Shown piece after piece: positions 18,887 through 27,946 of a stretch of DNA of 64,000 nucleotides. The stretch spans positions 1 to 64,000 of the forward strand of contig NZ_PJNI01000007.1 in the NCBI RefSeq assembly GCF_002844555.1, in the 5' to 3' direction. The notes under the pieces are model-generated. The model worked only from the letters and a program-made list of their open reading frames with translations. It made no database searches and had not been told where the DNA came from. The DNA comes from Brumimicrobium salinarum (GTDB lineage Bacteria > Bacteroidota > Bacteroidia > Flavobacteriales_D > Crocinitomicaceae). A program made the position numbers and the translations under genes. How positions within the stretch are numbered: the first letter of the stretch is position 1; each line of letters begins with the position of its first letter.

Positions 18887-21016
18887 TTATCTCACCAATG
18901 TCATTTCCTCAACAATATGTGGTGCTTCACCATAAACATCAATCATCCATAAAACGAAACGGATATCAACGGATATATTCCTGCATCGTGAAGCATCAAA
19001 CATATAGTCACTCATTGTGCTTTCCCAGCTTCGGTCGAAGTTAATGCCAATTAAGTGTCCATCTCCATTGATCACAGGGGATCCAGAATTTCCTCCTGTG
19101 GTATGATTAGAACCTGTAAAACAAACCCACAACTCATCGTCTTGTGCGTATTCACCGTAATTTTTTTCTGCATAGAGTTTTAGCATTCTAGGTAGAAGAT
19201 CAAAGTCTTCATCCCCAGTATTGTATTTCTCAATTACTCCGTCAAGAGTAGTGTAAGGAGTGTATCTCATTCCATCACGTGGTGTTGATCCTTCTAACTT
19301 CCCGTATGTAATACGTAAAGTACTATTTGCATTCGCCCAATGTTTATCTTCTGGGTACATTTCGTATTTACCTTTGACGTATGTTTTCATTAATTGATTC
19401 TTTAAACCATAATACGTGCGCAGGTCGTTTAGTACTTTTTCCTCAAAAACGGTATTTAATTCTTCATAAAGTTGGTATCCTGGATCTTTATGAATTTTCT
19501 TTTTAGCATATTTTTCAAAATTATTTAATACTTTTAAGTAAGCGGTAGAATCGATTAAAAATGACTTTTTGTATATTTTATCTCTTAAATCACTAACATT
19601 ATTGTTGCTTAATGATTCTGGAAGATAGTTGTTCTCAATTGTCTTTTTGTAAAACTCACTTTGTAATAGGAAAACTTCTCGATCGATTTCAACATCATAT
19701 TTACTGTAAAAGCTTGAAACGCTCTCGATTTGAGATTGAATCTCCTGTTCTAATTCTTCTGATTTTTCCTCTTTACATAGTGTTAGTAGTTCTTCTATAG
19801 CTCTTGCACGTTTAAAAATTTCAGGTCCAACATAAGCGTACTCTATGAACATATTATAGGTAAAATCTGCATTATTATATCGGCTAGATAGTTCACGTAA
19901 ATCTTTTACAACTGTTCCATAATCTCTATTGAAATTATCATTATTGGCGGCCGCTTGCGTATATGCATTTTCATATTCAACCTTTTTTTGAATGGCATTT
20001 CCTCTTTTTAGCCCATCAATTTGTCCTTTCCATTTCTTCCATGCATTTGCAATTCTTGCCTGTTTGGATGCGTACATAATCTCTGTAGATTCTGATTTAC
20101 GCATTGCATTATTTATCACTGATAAAGATAATTCGCGCATTTTTATTTGCGCAGGACGCATCGTATCTATGATGAAGTCTAATTCCGTGCTTATTGTATG
20201 TTGATATGTTCTGCCAGGAAATCCAAAAACCATGGTGAACTCATCTTTTTCACGTGGTTTGATAGATACAGGAAGGTGATGAATTGGTGTATAAGGTTTA
20301 TTGTTTTCATTATACTCCGCTGGCTGATTCTCGGCATTCGCATAAATTCTAAATACAGCAAAATCTCCTGTGTGCCTAGGCCAAACCCAATTATCTGTAT
20401 CTCCACCAAATTTACCTACAGTTTTAGGTGGTGTTCCTACTAAACGAACATCTAAGAAAGTTTCTTTAACCAATAAAAAGTAGCTATTCCCATAATCGAA
20501 AGGTTTAATTTCAGCTTCGTAATGCGTTCCATTCAGAGCTTCTGATTTTATTAGTGCGATATTTGTCATTATCTTTTGGTTGGCTTCCGCTCCTGATAAA
20601 TCACTTGTGCCAGCCAATACTTTTTGAGTAACATCCTCGATTCTTACCATTCTAGCCGCTGTAAGGCCAGGATTCTTTAATTCATCCTCAAGTGTTTTTG
20701 CCCAATATCCATGTTTAGCAATATTATTATCTATCGATGTATGCGCATAAATCTGTGAAAAACCACAATGGTGATTGGTTAATAACAGTCCTTGATCTGA
20801 AACAACTTCTGAAGTACATCCACCTCCAAAGTGCATAATCGCATCTTTTATACTGGCGTTGTTGACACTGTAAATGTCTTCAGCACTGATCTTCATACCC
20901 ATTGCTTTCATGTCTGACTCGAAAGCACCGAGTAAGGTGGGGATCAACATACCTTCTTCAGCTCGGGAAACAAGTCCAAAAACCAAAACCAAAACTAACG
21001 CACTAATCTTTTTCAT
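18887..21016 (-). CDS. S46 family dipeptidyl-peptidase (DPP7/DPP11-like)
   Basis: This 709-residue periplasmic serine exopeptidase has a signal peptide (MKKISALVLVLVFGLVSRAEE). Its S46 landmarks are GGGCTSEVVSDQGLLLTNHHCG (catalytic His at 82-83), DNWVWPRHTGDFAVFRIYAN (Asp region) and TGGNSGSPVINGDG (nucleophile Ser644). The length matches characterised DPP7/DPP11 enzymes of about 710-720 residues. These remove dipeptides from the N-termini of oligopeptides so that amino acids can be taken up. I cannot assign the P1 preference (hydrophobic or acidic) without an alignment at the specificity residue. It is transcribed alone. With the S9 peptidase at 36402 it suggests peptide-based nutrition. 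Confidence 0.93.
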   Translation of the reverse strand: MKKISALVLVLVFGLVSRAEEGMLIPTLLGAFESDMKAMGMKISAEDIYSVNNASIKDAIMHFGGGCTSEVVSDQGLLLTNHHCGFSQIYAHTSIDNNIAKHGYWAKTLEDELKNPGLTAARMVRIEDVTQKVLAGTSDLSGAEANQKIMTNIALIKSEALNGTHYEAEIKPFDYGNSYFLLVKETFLDVRLVGTPPKTVGKFGGDTDNWVWPRHTGDFAVFRIYANAENQPAEYNENNKPYTPIHHLPVSIKPREKDEFTMVFGFPGRTYQHTISTELDFIIDTMRPAQIKMRELSLSVINNAMRKSESTEIMYASKQARIANAWKKWKGQIDGLKRGNAIQKKVEYENAYTQAAANNDNFNRDYGTVVKDLRELSSRYNNADFTYNMFIEYAYVGPEIFKRARAIEELLTLCKEEKSEELEQEIQSQIESVSSFYSKYDVEIDREVFLLQSEFYKKTIENNYLPESLSNNNVSDLRDKIYKKSFLIDSTAYLKVLNNFEKYAKKKIHKDPGYQLYEELNTVFEEKVLNDLRTYYGLKNQLMKTYVKGKYEMYPEDKHWANANSTLRITYGKLEGSTPRDGMRYTPYTTLDGVIEKYNTGDEDFDLLPRMLKLYAEKNYGEYAQDDELWVCFTGSNHTTGGNSGSPVINGDGHLIGINFDRSWESTMSDYMFDASRCRNISVDIRFVLWMIDVYGEAPHIVEEMTLVR

Positions 21017-21110
21017 CTTAATAAATTTTTATTAAGTGGTAAAGATACAAAGTGTACAGAAATTTTGGTATTCTTGAGGGATAAAGATTTTATTTTTACA
21101 TTTTTGTATC

Positions 21111-21788
21111 GTGGAAGTATTAAATTTTATATTTAGAATTGGAGTTATTCTTGCGGTTTATAATTTCCTTTGGTGGATTATAATGTTGTTTTTAAATGTT
21201 TTAAGAGGAGGGAAGCCAAAAATGCTGTTCGAAGTTTATCTGATTAAGTCTGTTCGATATCTTTTCTTAGTAGATGTAATATTTTTATTTGCGATTAAAC
21301 AAGCAAGTGGTATGCTCATCTTAAACGATATTTTACTCGCAGGAATGATTTTATTAATTTATTTTATTGGTAAAATTCAGTCTAAACAACAACGACAATC
21401 TATTTTTCAAGTACGGGGACAAGCAAATATTCCAGGTGTTCAGAGTTTTTTGAATGGGATAAAACCAGCATTTGATATTCGTTTAGAAATTGCTGTTGTC
21501 GTTTTAGCTGTATCCGTACTCTTTGGCTTTTATTTTGCCCCACATTTGGCATCTAATACAATCTCTAATTGGTTTCTTGAGAGTATTTTAAATATTGAAG
21601 ATACACCTGTGTTTGGTTTTATATTTAAAGTAATTGGATTCTTTTTTATGATGTCGGTGATTTTTAAAATTATTGGTAGCATTATGACGTTATTGTCTGG
21701 TGGAAATAGGGGGAATCAGTATGATGACCAAGACGATGATGATAATGGAGATGACGATCATTTTGACGACTACACTGAAGTGAAGTAA
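21111..21788 (+). CDS. Integral membrane protein with Asp-rich cytoplasmic-type tail
   Basis: This 225-residue protein of unknown function has about four hydrophobic helices (8-28, 48-64, 68-85, 125-146) and a further hydrophobic segment near 170-195. It ends in a striking acidic tail (DDQDDDDNGDDDHFDDY) rich in Asp with a single His. It starts with GTG at 21111. A -7-like TACATTTT (21097-21104) would place the transcript start almost on the start codon, so the message may be nearly leaderless. An internal ATG at 21184 is possible but would remove the first helix. It is divergent from the S46 peptidase. Confidence 0.75.
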   Translation: MEVLNFIFRIGVILAVYNFLWWIIMLFLNVLRGGKPKMLFEVYLIKSVRYLFLVDVIFLFAIKQASGMLILNDILLAGMILLIYFIGKIQSKQQRQSIFQVRGQANIPGVQSFLNGIKPAFDIRLEIAVVVLAVSVLFGFYFAPHLASNTISNWFLESILNIEDTPVFGFIFKVIGFFFMMSVIFKIIGSIMTLLSGGNRGNQYDDQDDDDNGDDDHFDDYTEVK

Positions 21789-21977
21789 TAGGTTTTTGAA
21801 AAACTACCTATCCGATAATTTTTTACAAAAATGTCCTGCGATCAAATAGTGAATTGAGTTAGCTCCTTAAGTCGCAGATCAGAAGAGTCTGTTTTCTTCT
21901 CTTATAAGTTTTGAATTGAAAACAAAGATTAGAACAAAGCCTTTGTTTTTAAAAAAAGCTTTGACTGAAATAGGATG

Positions 21978-22580
21978 CTAATTGTGTTTTCTTTGATTAT
22001 CAGCTCTCTTTACTTCAGCAAGAATAACTTCAATCTGTTGAGTTACTAATGAGGAGTCATCGTTTGTAATGATATATGAGGCTAAATCAGCTTTTTTTTC
22101 ATCAGGCCATTGATTGTTAATTCTATCTTTTACAGCTTGCACATTGCTTCCATCTCGAATAATAACGCGATTAATTCGTACTTCTTCTGGAGCCGTTACA
22201 AGAATTGTATAATCAAAGTCTGTATATCGTCCTGTTTCAAATAATATTGCTGCTTCATTGAAAATAATGGAAGCGTCTTGTTCTTTTGACCATTTATGGA
22301 ATGCTTTTCTTACGGCTGGATGCACAATAGCATTCAATTGCTCTTTATATGCTGAGTTTTTGAAAATTTTATTTGCCAAAAAGGATCGATTCAATTGATT
22401 GTCAATATAAGCTTCCTCTCCAAAAACGTTTTTTATTTCGTTTTTAACGTCATTAGACTCAGTCATTAACAATTTAGCATTGTCATCGGAATTAAAAACA
22501 GGATATCCCATTATAGTGAGAACTTTACCGATAATCGATTTTCCCGATCCAATTCCTCCTGTTAATCCAATCTTTAACAC
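21978..22580 (-). CDS. coaE: Dephospho-CoA kinase
   Basis: This 200-residue enzyme catalyses the last step of coenzyme A synthesis, ATP-dependent 3'-phosphorylation of dephospho-CoA. The P-loop is LTGGIGSGKS (about 6-15). IVHPAVRKAFHKW and NEAAILFETGRYTDFDYTILVTAPEEVRINRVIIRDG are typical of CoaE. It follows the SiaC-like gene by 3 bp and the SiaB-like gene, all on the minus strand, so CoA synthesis is transcriptionally joined to that signalling pair. The length is normal. Confidence 0.94.
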   Translation of the reverse strand: MLKIGLTGGIGSGKSIIGKVLTIMGYPVFNSDDNAKLLMTESNDVKNEIKNVFGEEAYIDNQLNRSFLANKIFKNSAYKEQLNAIVHPAVRKAFHKWSKEQDASIIFNEAAILFETGRYTDFDYTILVTAPEEVRINRVIIRDGSNVQAVKDRINNQWPDEKKADLASYIITNDDSSLVTQQIEVILAEVKRADNQRKHN

Positions 22581-22583
22581 TGC

Positions 22584-22967
22584 TTAAATTTCTTCAACTT
22601 CAATCATTTTAAATGGTAGCGGAATAATTGCTTGGTAATCTTCTCCTGCTTCCTCCATGTCTTCATCATCTTCTTCAAAATACCAATTTACTTTTACATC
22701 GGTACCGTTTCCATTAATACCTTCTAATAATTTAAAAAGATCTAAAATACACTTAGAAGAAGAGGTATTAAAGTATTCTAATTTTACATTGAATTGTGTT
22801 TCTGCTTTCGGATTCTTGCCATAGTCTTCAATCCATTTGTTTAAAGAGCTGTAGAATTCAACTGAATTCTCAGGAATAGATCTTCCTTTCAATTCTAATT
22901 CACCTTTTGTGGCGTCAAAATTTACAGTCGGTGTTTTTGGTGTTCCCTCTAGATTAATATTTTCCAT
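22584..22967 (-). CDS. SiaC-like phosphoprotein (DUF1987)
   Basis: This 127-residue protein matches the DUF1987/SiaC family by YFNTSSSKCILDLFKLL in its middle and by its overall size. In Pseudomonas aeruginosa SiaC is phosphorylated on Thr68 by the kinase SiaB, and the unphosphorylated form activates a diguanylate cyclase. Here Thr68 is conserved in EYFNTSSSK, by count and by motif. The protein has a STAS-like alpha/beta pattern and an acidic insert (EEDDEDMEEAGEDY, about 97-110). It lies 3 bp from both the SiaB-like kinase gene and coaE. No SiaD cyclase or SiaA phosphatase gene is adjacent. Its output partner is unknown. Confidence 0.85.
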   Translation of the reverse strand: MENINLEGTPKTPTVNFDATKGELELKGRSIPENSVEFYSSLNKWIEDYGKNPKAETQFNVKLEYFNTSSSKCILDLFKLLEGINGNGTDVKVNWYFEEDDEDMEEAGEDYQAIIPLPFKMIEVEEI

Positions 22968-22970
22968 TTC

Positions 22971-23531
22971 TTAATTGATTTTAACGTTTAAACAAAAGAA
23001 ACTATATTCGTCATTTACAGGCAGAAAACTGTACTCAAGTTTGTTGCCTGATTTTCGAGCAATATCAATTAGGCCTAAGCCTGCTGTACCTTTGTTCGAT
23101 AATGTGCCATGATTGAGTACATCTTTGTACATCTCACGAAGTTCTTGCTTATTAAGTTTGTTAATGCTTTTTATTTTCTGTTCTAATATTTTCCCCTTTT
23201 CTTTTTCTATGTAATTGCCCGTTTTAACTTCATAAAAATCTTCATTTTTAGAAATCATTAAAAGTGCAGATTTTGAAAAAAGAGATTGCGAAGGATCTAA
23301 GTTTTCTTCTTTTACCTCCTCGTTATGATGGTATAGGTTCTGTAAACATTCGACTAGAACATTGTAGACTTTTTTTCTAGTCTTAGTCGATTTTTCTACA
23401 TGCCCTAATTTAGACTCCATAATTTGAAGAACTGAGGACAGCAAGTCTGAGGTTACAATACCCTTAAATGAAAGCATTGTGTTGTCACGCTCCATAGTTT
23501 GATAAAGATTGTAAATGTTCCTCAATGGCAT
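22971..23531 (-). CDS. SiaB-family protein kinase (GHKL-like)
   Basis: This 186-residue cytoplasmic protein is related to SiaB, a Ser/Thr-type kinase with a histidine-kinase-like ATP fold. An N-box-like segment is seen at ECLQNLYHHNEE and a glycine-rich lid at GTAGLGLIDIARKSG. It is expected to phosphorylate the SiaC-like protein encoded directly downstream at the conserved Thr. The operon order is siaB-like, siaC-like, coaE. The start ATG at 23531 keeps the conserved N-terminal region; no membrane segment is present. The assignment rests on motif and context. Confidence 0.82.
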   Translation of the reverse strand: MPLRNIYNLYQTMERDNTMLSFKGIVTSDLLSSVLQIMESKLGHVEKSTKTRKKVYNVLVECLQNLYHHNEEVKEENLDPSQSLFSKSALLMISKNEDFYEVKTGNYIEKEKGKILEQKIKSINKLNKQELREMYKDVLNHGTLSNKGTAGLGLIDIARKSGNKLEYSFLPVNDEYSFFCLNVKIN

Positions 23532-23641
23532 GTAATATTTGCTTAATTCTTAAATTAACATGACAAATATATACTTTTGAACGATAAACACAATTAGATG
23601 AGATGTTTATTTTTTTAAACCATACAATTAATGCAACATTA

Positions 23642-23672
23642 TTGCAATAGTTAGTAGGATTAATTAATTTTG
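23642..23672 (+). promoter_or_regulatory. Promoter of the methyltransferase-ZIP operon
   Basis: TTG (23642-23644), a 20-nt spacer and TAATTTTG (23665-23672) make a consensus Bacteroidota promoter. The predicted start lies only about 10 nt before the ATG at 23688. Confidence 0.7.
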
Positions 23673-23687
23673 CAATTCAATTAATTT

Positions 23688-24437
23688 ATGAATACAATGG
23701 GCAGAAATAAAACCGAATGGTTTGCAACATGGTTTGATACTAAATATTATCACATACTTTATCAAAATCGTGATTTTAAAGAAGCGGAAAGGTTTATTAC
23801 TAATTTGTTAAACCATTTGAAATTGCCAAAAGATTCGAATTGTTTGGATTTGGCTTGTGGTAAGGGTCGACATGCTGTGTTCATCAATAAAAAAGGATAT
23901 TCGGTTACTGGGGTAGATCTATCTGAAAATAGTATCCAAGAAGCAAAACCTTTTGAGAGAGAAGACCTTAAATTTGAAGTGCATGATATGCGTGAGGTGT
24001 TTAAAACTAATGCGTATGATGCTGTATTCAACTTGTTTACAAGTTTCGGTTATTTTGAAAACCAAGGGGATAACTTAAAAGTTTTAGAATCTATTAATGA
24101 AATGCTTGTTGATGACGGCGTTCTAGTTATCGACTTTATGAATGCAGAATTTGTCTTAGATAACCTAGTAAAGGAAGAAACAAAGACATTAGACGGAATC
24201 CAGTTTCATATTACACGAAATTATGACGGTTCTCACATATTTAAGCATATTACTTTCTCTGATGATGGTGAAAACTTTTCTTTTCAAGAACGTGTTCAAG
24301 CACTAAAAAAAGAAGATTTTGAAATGCTTTTAGATAAAGCAGGGTTTACCGTTGTGGAATCATTTGGAGACTTTTCGCTATCACCTTTTGATAAGCATAA
24401 ATCTGATCGACTAATCATAATCGCAAGAAAAAAATGA
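23688..24437 (+). CDS. Class I SAM-dependent methyltransferase
   Basis: This 249-residue Rossmann-fold methyltransferase has motif I CLDLACGKGRHAVF (about 48-61), the acidic residue at the end of strand 2 in YSVTGVDLS, and motif IV-like YDAVFNLFTSFGYF. The substrate is unknown; the family resembles Methyltransf_25/11 enzymes acting on small molecules. Starts at 23688 and 23700 are both possible (MNTMGRNKTEW); the first was chosen because it follows the promoter closely. The stop overlaps the ZIP transporter start by 4 bp (ATGA), indicating coupled translation. Confidence 0.85.
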   Translation: MNTMGRNKTEWFATWFDTKYYHILYQNRDFKEAERFITNLLNHLKLPKDSNCLDLACGKGRHAVFINKKGYSVTGVDLSENSIQEAKPFEREDLKFEVHDMREVFKTNAYDAVFNLFTSFGYFENQGDNLKVLESINEMLVDDGVLVIDFMNAEFVLDNLVKEETKTLDGIQFHITRNYDGSHIFKHITFSDDGENFSFQERVQALKKEDFEMLLDKAGFTVVESFGDFSLSPFDKHKSDRLIIIARKK

Positions 24438-25195
24438 CTATAGCCTTTGGAACATTTCTCTTAATGAGTGCAGTGCTAGTTGGAGGTGGTATAGTGGTGT
24501 TTTTAGAGAATATAAATCGTGGGAAAGTCATTAAGATATTGCTCTCATTAAGTGGTGGGTTTCTGTTAGCAATAGCATTTATACATTTTATTCCTGAAAT
24601 TTATGCACATGGGACGGCAAAGGTGGGGTATTATATTCTTCTTGGCTTTTTGGTTCAATTATTCTTAGAATATTTTTCGGGAGGAATAGAGCATGGACAT
24701 ATTCACCCGAAAGATAACAAAGGTACCGTGCCATGGTCTTTGTTTTTAGCCTTGAGTGTTCACTCTTTTTTTGAAGGTATGCCACTCGAAGCACAGTTTC
24801 TAGGAGAAACTATAGAGGGGGCAGTTGCTCATGTTGGACATCATCATCATGATCATGGTGAGGGAGTGAAGGGTTTATTGTTGGGTATAGTTTTGCATAA
24901 AATTCCTGTTGCTATTGCGCTAATGACACTTTTGTTGGCTTCTGGCTTTAAGAAATCAAAAGCTTGGCTTGTACTATTTATTTTTTCTTTAATGGCTCCT
25001 TTAGGAATGTTAGTTGGACATTATGGAGCGCAGAATTCGATGCTCAATCTTGAGATTATTTTAGCAATTGTTGTGGGGATGTTCTTGCATATTTCTACAA
25101 CAATTATTTTTGAATCAACTGAAAATCATAAATTCAATTTTATAAAGCTTGTAAGCTTACTTGTAGGAGTAGGTTTAGCAGTAATTGCGATTTAA
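24434..25195 (+). CDS. ZIP family metal transporter
   Basis: This 253-residue inner-membrane protein has about eight hydrophobic helices. The ZIP metal-binding helices are recognisable: SVHSFFEGMPL in helix IV and GIVLHKIPVAIALM in helix V. A His-rich loop lies between them (HVGHHHHDHGEG, about 133-144), and another short His pair is at GIEHGHIHPKD. ZIP proteins move zinc, iron or other divalent ions into the cytoplasm. It is translationally coupled to the upstream methyltransferase and convergent with the GH3 gene 36 bp later. Metal selectivity cannot be assigned. Confidence 0.9.
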   Translation: MTIAFGTFLLMSAVLVGGGIVVFLENINRGKVIKILLSLSGGFLLAIAFIHFIPEIYAHGTAKVGYYILLGFLVQLFLEYFSGGIEHGHIHPKDNKGTVPWSLFLALSVHSFFEGMPLEAQFLGETIEGAVAHVGHHHHDHGEGVKGLLLGIVLHKIPVAIALMTLLLASGFKKSKAWLVLFIFSLMAPLGMLVGHYGAQNSMLNLEIILAIVVGMFLHISTTIIFESTENHKFNFIKLVSLLVGVGLAVIAI

Positions 25196-25231
25196 GCTTT
25201 TTGAAGAATGAAAATCATAATACTGGGGTTG

Positions 25232-26347
25232 TTATGGGGTGTTAGGGAATAATTTCCCTGCTGTACACAACTTTGCACGAATAATTCTTTTACAAGATTC
25301 ATCAACTTTTTGTTTGAAATTTTCATCACTTTTATACTTGGATAAAATCTCTTGGTGTGCTTTGGCTGCGTCTAAAGGCATTAATAAGATGTCAACACCA
25401 GCTTCTATTGCGCGTACATTTGCATTTTTAATTGTTGAAACGCCTAACATGTTCATGGCATCAGTTACGATAAGACCTTGGAAATTTAAACTATCCCTTA
25501 ATAAATCAGTCACGATTTCTTTAGAAATTGACGAAGGTAAACCCTTGGTGTTGAAAGGAGAGTTGTTTGCTACTGCAATATGAGCAATCATAACACTTGT
25601 TACATTGTTCTTGATTAATGGTGGGTAATTTTTGATTTCTTTCATTTCGCCATTAATATACACCAACTTTTTATGTGTATCGCCTTCTACAAACCCATGA
25701 CCAGGGAAATGTTTGGCTGTTGCAATGATGTTGTGTCGCTGCGTTTCCTGAATAAATGCGTCAGACCATGGGATAACACTGTCTGGTACATGTCCAAAAC
25801 TTCTCCATCCAACCGTTTTATTAGGGGACATGTCAACTACTGGTGCAAAATTATAATTGATGCCAATTTCTTTTAAGTCCTGGGAAATTGTTCTGGCTAC
25901 AGTTACAACCTCTTTTTTAGTTTGTAATTTGTTTGCTTTTTTGACAGGTGTTGAGTTTCTAATTTTACGATTAACTAAGCTTGCTTCTGCGTCTGCACTG
26001 AAAAGGAATGGAAGATTTCCATTTTCTTTGTTCGTAGAATTGTATTTTATTACCCAGTTTTTAAATTGTTCTTTTGTGCCGTTTAGTAATAACAAGCCAC
26101 CAATTTTTTTCTCTTCAACTAAACGATCAATTGTTACTTCTTTTTGTCCATAAGCTCCTATAGCAGGCATTATTAATTGGGCTACTTTCTCTCCGTCGTT
26201 TAATTGTGAGAAGTGGTGCTCAACCGCGTTATTCAATGATTGATTGTAGCTGTTAAAATCTGCAAGGATGTATTTTTGATCTTGAGCGTTACTAACTATT
26301 GTAGTCAGTGAAAAGTATAAAAGGATGAGAATGCTATATTTTTTCAT
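25232..26347 (-). CDS. Glycoside hydrolase family 3 enzyme, NagZ-like
   Basis: This 371-residue secreted protein has a signal peptide (cleavage near SNAQD, residue 21) and a single GH3 N-terminal TIM-barrel domain. The signature KHFPGHGFVEGDTH spans 212-225; D223/H225 form the Asp-His dyad of bacterial beta-N-acetylhexosaminidases, and D296 in LIVTDAMNM is the expected nucleophile. NagZ-type enzymes release N-acetylglucosamine from murein fragments or chitooligosaccharides. The C-terminal GH3 domain is absent, as in NagZ. It follows the OsmC gene by 19 bp on the same strand and is probably cotranscribed. Confidence 0.9.
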   Translation of the reverse strand: MKKYSILILLYFSLTTIVSNAQDQKYILADFNSYNQSLNNAVEHHFSQLNDGEKVAQLIMPAIGAYGQKEVTIDRLVEEKKIGGLLLLNGTKEQFKNWVIKYNSTNKENGNLPFLFSADAEASLVNRKIRNSTPVKKANKLQTKKEVVTVARTISQDLKEIGINYNFAPVVDMSPNKTVGWRSFGHVPDSVIPWSDAFIQETQRHNIIATAKHFPGHGFVEGDTHKKLVYINGEMKEIKNYPPLIKNNVTSVMIAHIAVANNSPFNTKGLPSSISKEIVTDLLRDSLNFQGLIVTDAMNMLGVSTIKNANVRAIEAGVDILLMPLDAAKAHQEILSKYKSDENFKQKVDESCKRIIRAKLCTAGKLFPNTP

Positions 26348-26366
26348 TGTTTAATCTGTAAAATTT

Positions 26367-26774
26367 TTAACCGTATATAAATTGAATGGTAACTTCTATG
26401 TCAGCAGCAACACTTTTAGCTACAGGGCATGACTTGGCCACATTTTCAATAACTTTCTTTTGTTTCTCTGTCCATTCTGTTTTACCAAAGTCTAAGTTGA
26501 TTTTTAGTGCTCCAATTCTTCTAGGATTGTTGCGCATTATTTTTTCTACTTGACCTTCACAAGCTTCAAAACGTATGCCGTTTTTGTCACAATAAATACC
26601 AATAACTGTAATTAAACAATTCAAATAGGCTGTCGCGACTAAATCTGTTGGCGAAAATCGTGTTCCTTTTCCGTTATTATCTACAGGAGCGTCAGTTTCT
26701 AGGGTGCTTCCTGATTTTTCGTGAACGGATGAAACCCTTAAGTCTTTTAAATAAGAAGAGTGAATTGTATTCAT
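26367..26774 (-). CDS. OsmC/Ohr family peroxide-reducing protein
   Basis: This 135-residue protein contains both active-site cysteines of the OsmC family: C53 in TAYLNCLITVIGI and C116 in KSCPVAKSV. TRFSPTDLVATAYLNC is the usual lead-in. OsmC-like proteins reduce organic hydroperoxides in the cytoplasm with thiol or lipoyl partners. It is divergent from lipA, encoding lipoyl synthase, which could be relevant because Ohr-type enzymes use dihydrolipoamide; that link is inference. It is first in a likely two-gene unit with the GH3 gene. Confidence 0.9.
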   Translation of the reverse strand: MNTIHSSYLKDLRVSSVHEKSGSTLETDAPVDNNGKGTRFSPTDLVATAYLNCLITVIGIYCDKNGIRFEACEGQVEKIMRNNPRRIGALKINLDFGKTEWTEKQKKVIENVAKSCPVAKSVAADIEVTIQFIYG

Positions 26775-26815
26775 AATCTTTAAAATTCCTTAATTTTGTT
26801 TTGGTTTTTAAAGTA

Positions 26816-26823
26816 CAAAAATA
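26816..26823 (-). promoter_or_regulatory. -7 element of the osmC promoter
   Basis: On the minus strand the sequence is TATTTTTG, a full TAnnTTTG match, 42 nt upstream of the osmC ATG. It is only 12 bp from the opposing lipA -7 element, so the divergent promoters overlap. Confidence 0.55.
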
Positions 26824-26835
26824 GTATTTTAATGT

Positions 26836-26843
26836 TACCTTTG
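26836..26843 (+). promoter_or_regulatory. -7 element of the lipA promoter
   Basis: TACCTTTG is a full TAnnTTTG match, about 53 nt before the lipA ATG. No TTG was found at the expected -33 distance. Confidence 0.5.
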
Positions 26844-26895
26844 AATCAAAAGAAATGTACACCTTATTAATTAAGGTAATAAAACTAGAAGCAGC

Positions 26896-27777
26896 ATGTC
26901 ATTAATAGAAGAGGCTCCAGTTAATAAAATAAAAAAACCGAAATGGTTACGTGTAAAATTACCTACAGGGGAGTCGTATAGAAATGTAAGAAAACTTGTG
27001 GATGAACACGAGCTCCATACAATATGTGAAAGTGGGAGTTGCCCAAATATGGGGGAATGTTGGGGAGAAGGTACAGCAACTTTCATGATTTTGGGAAATA
27101 TTTGTACCCGTTCTTGTGGTTTTTGTGCGGTGCAAACCGGAAGGCCGGAGGAGGTAGATGTTTTTGAACCTGGCCGTGTAGCGAACTCAGTTAAATTAAT
27201 GGGGGTGAAGCATGCGGTGATAACCTCAGTTGATAGGGATGATTTAAAAGACGGCGGAGCCAACATTTGGGCACAAACAGTACGTGCTATTCGAAAGCAA
27301 TCCCCAGGAACAACTTTAGAGACTTTAATACCTGATTTTGCTGGTAAATGGGAGAATTTAAAGATTGTAACGGATGTTGCTCCAGAAATTGTATCACACA
27401 ACTTGGAAACGGTTAGGAGATTGACAAAGGAAGTTAGAATTCAGGCAAAATATGATCGAAGTTTAGAGGCTTTGTTTAGAATAAAAAAGGCTGGAATGCG
27501 AACCAAATCTGGGATCATGTTAGGTTTAGGAGAATCTCATGAAGAAGTTCTAGAGACAATGGAGGATTTACGTTCCGTTGGTACAGATATTATTACATTG
27601 GGGCAGTATTTACAACCTACAAATAAGCACCTGCCTGTTGCGGAGTTTGTAACACCTGAACGTTTTGAAATATATAAAAATAAAGGAATTGAAATGGGCT
27701 TTAAATACGTTGAGTCGGGTCCTTTAGTTAGATCTTCCTACCATGCCGAACGTCATATTTTTGATATGGAGGTGTAG
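26896..27777 (+). CDS. lipA: Lipoyl synthase
   Basis: This 293-residue radical-SAM enzyme inserts two sulfurs into octanoyl groups on lipoyl-dependent proteins. The auxiliary cluster cysteines are C44, C49 and C55 in [12 protein letters not shown]. The radical-SAM cluster is CTRSCGFC (C70, C74, C77). The C-terminal RSSYHA supplies the conserved serine ligand. All landmarks and the length are normal. It is monocistronic, divergent from osmC. Confidence 0.97.
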   Translation: MSLIEEAPVNKIKKPKWLRVKLPTGESYRNVRKLVDEHELHTICESGSCPNMGECWGEGTATFMILGNICTRSCGFCAVQTGRPEEVDVFEPGRVANSVKLMGVKHAVITSVDRDDLKDGGANIWAQTVRAIRKQSPGTTLETLIPDFAGKWENLKIVTDVAPEIVSHNLETVRRLTKEVRIQAKYDRSLEALFRIKKAGMRTKSGIMLGLGESHEEVLETMEDLRSVGTDIITLGQYLQPTNKHLPVAEFVTPERFEIYKNKGIEMGFKYVESGPLVRSSYHAERHIFDMEV

Positions 27778-27831
27778 TTAGATGTGTATATTTATGATGT
27801 TTTTTCACTAGAAATAAACATTTTTTAGTTA

Positions 27832-27856
27832 TCTCTTGTTTTAACTTTACAAGAGA
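27832..27856. other. Stem-loop between lipA and the BNR protein
   Basis: TCTCTTGT and ACAAGAGA form an 8-bp stem around a 9-nt loop. It is not followed by a T-run on the + strand, so it is not a standard terminator. It may be a weak terminator or an RNA element in the leader of the next gene. Confidence 0.35.
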
Positions 27857-27946
27857 ATAATTCTCGTTAAAAAGATATAAAATTATAATTTTTATGTATT
27901 TTAGCGAATTGAAATAGAAGTGAAACCGAATGTATTAAACAATAAT

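Noticed and set aside
21789-21977. Possible terminators or a small RNA after the Asp-tailed membrane protein
   Set aside because: Only short, imperfect hairpins with long loops are present; none has the stem and T-run needed for a call.
27920-27946. GTG start giving 9 extra residues on the BNR protein
   Set aside because: ATG 27947 gives a standard basic-hydrophobic export signal; the extra residues precede the basic part of the signal.
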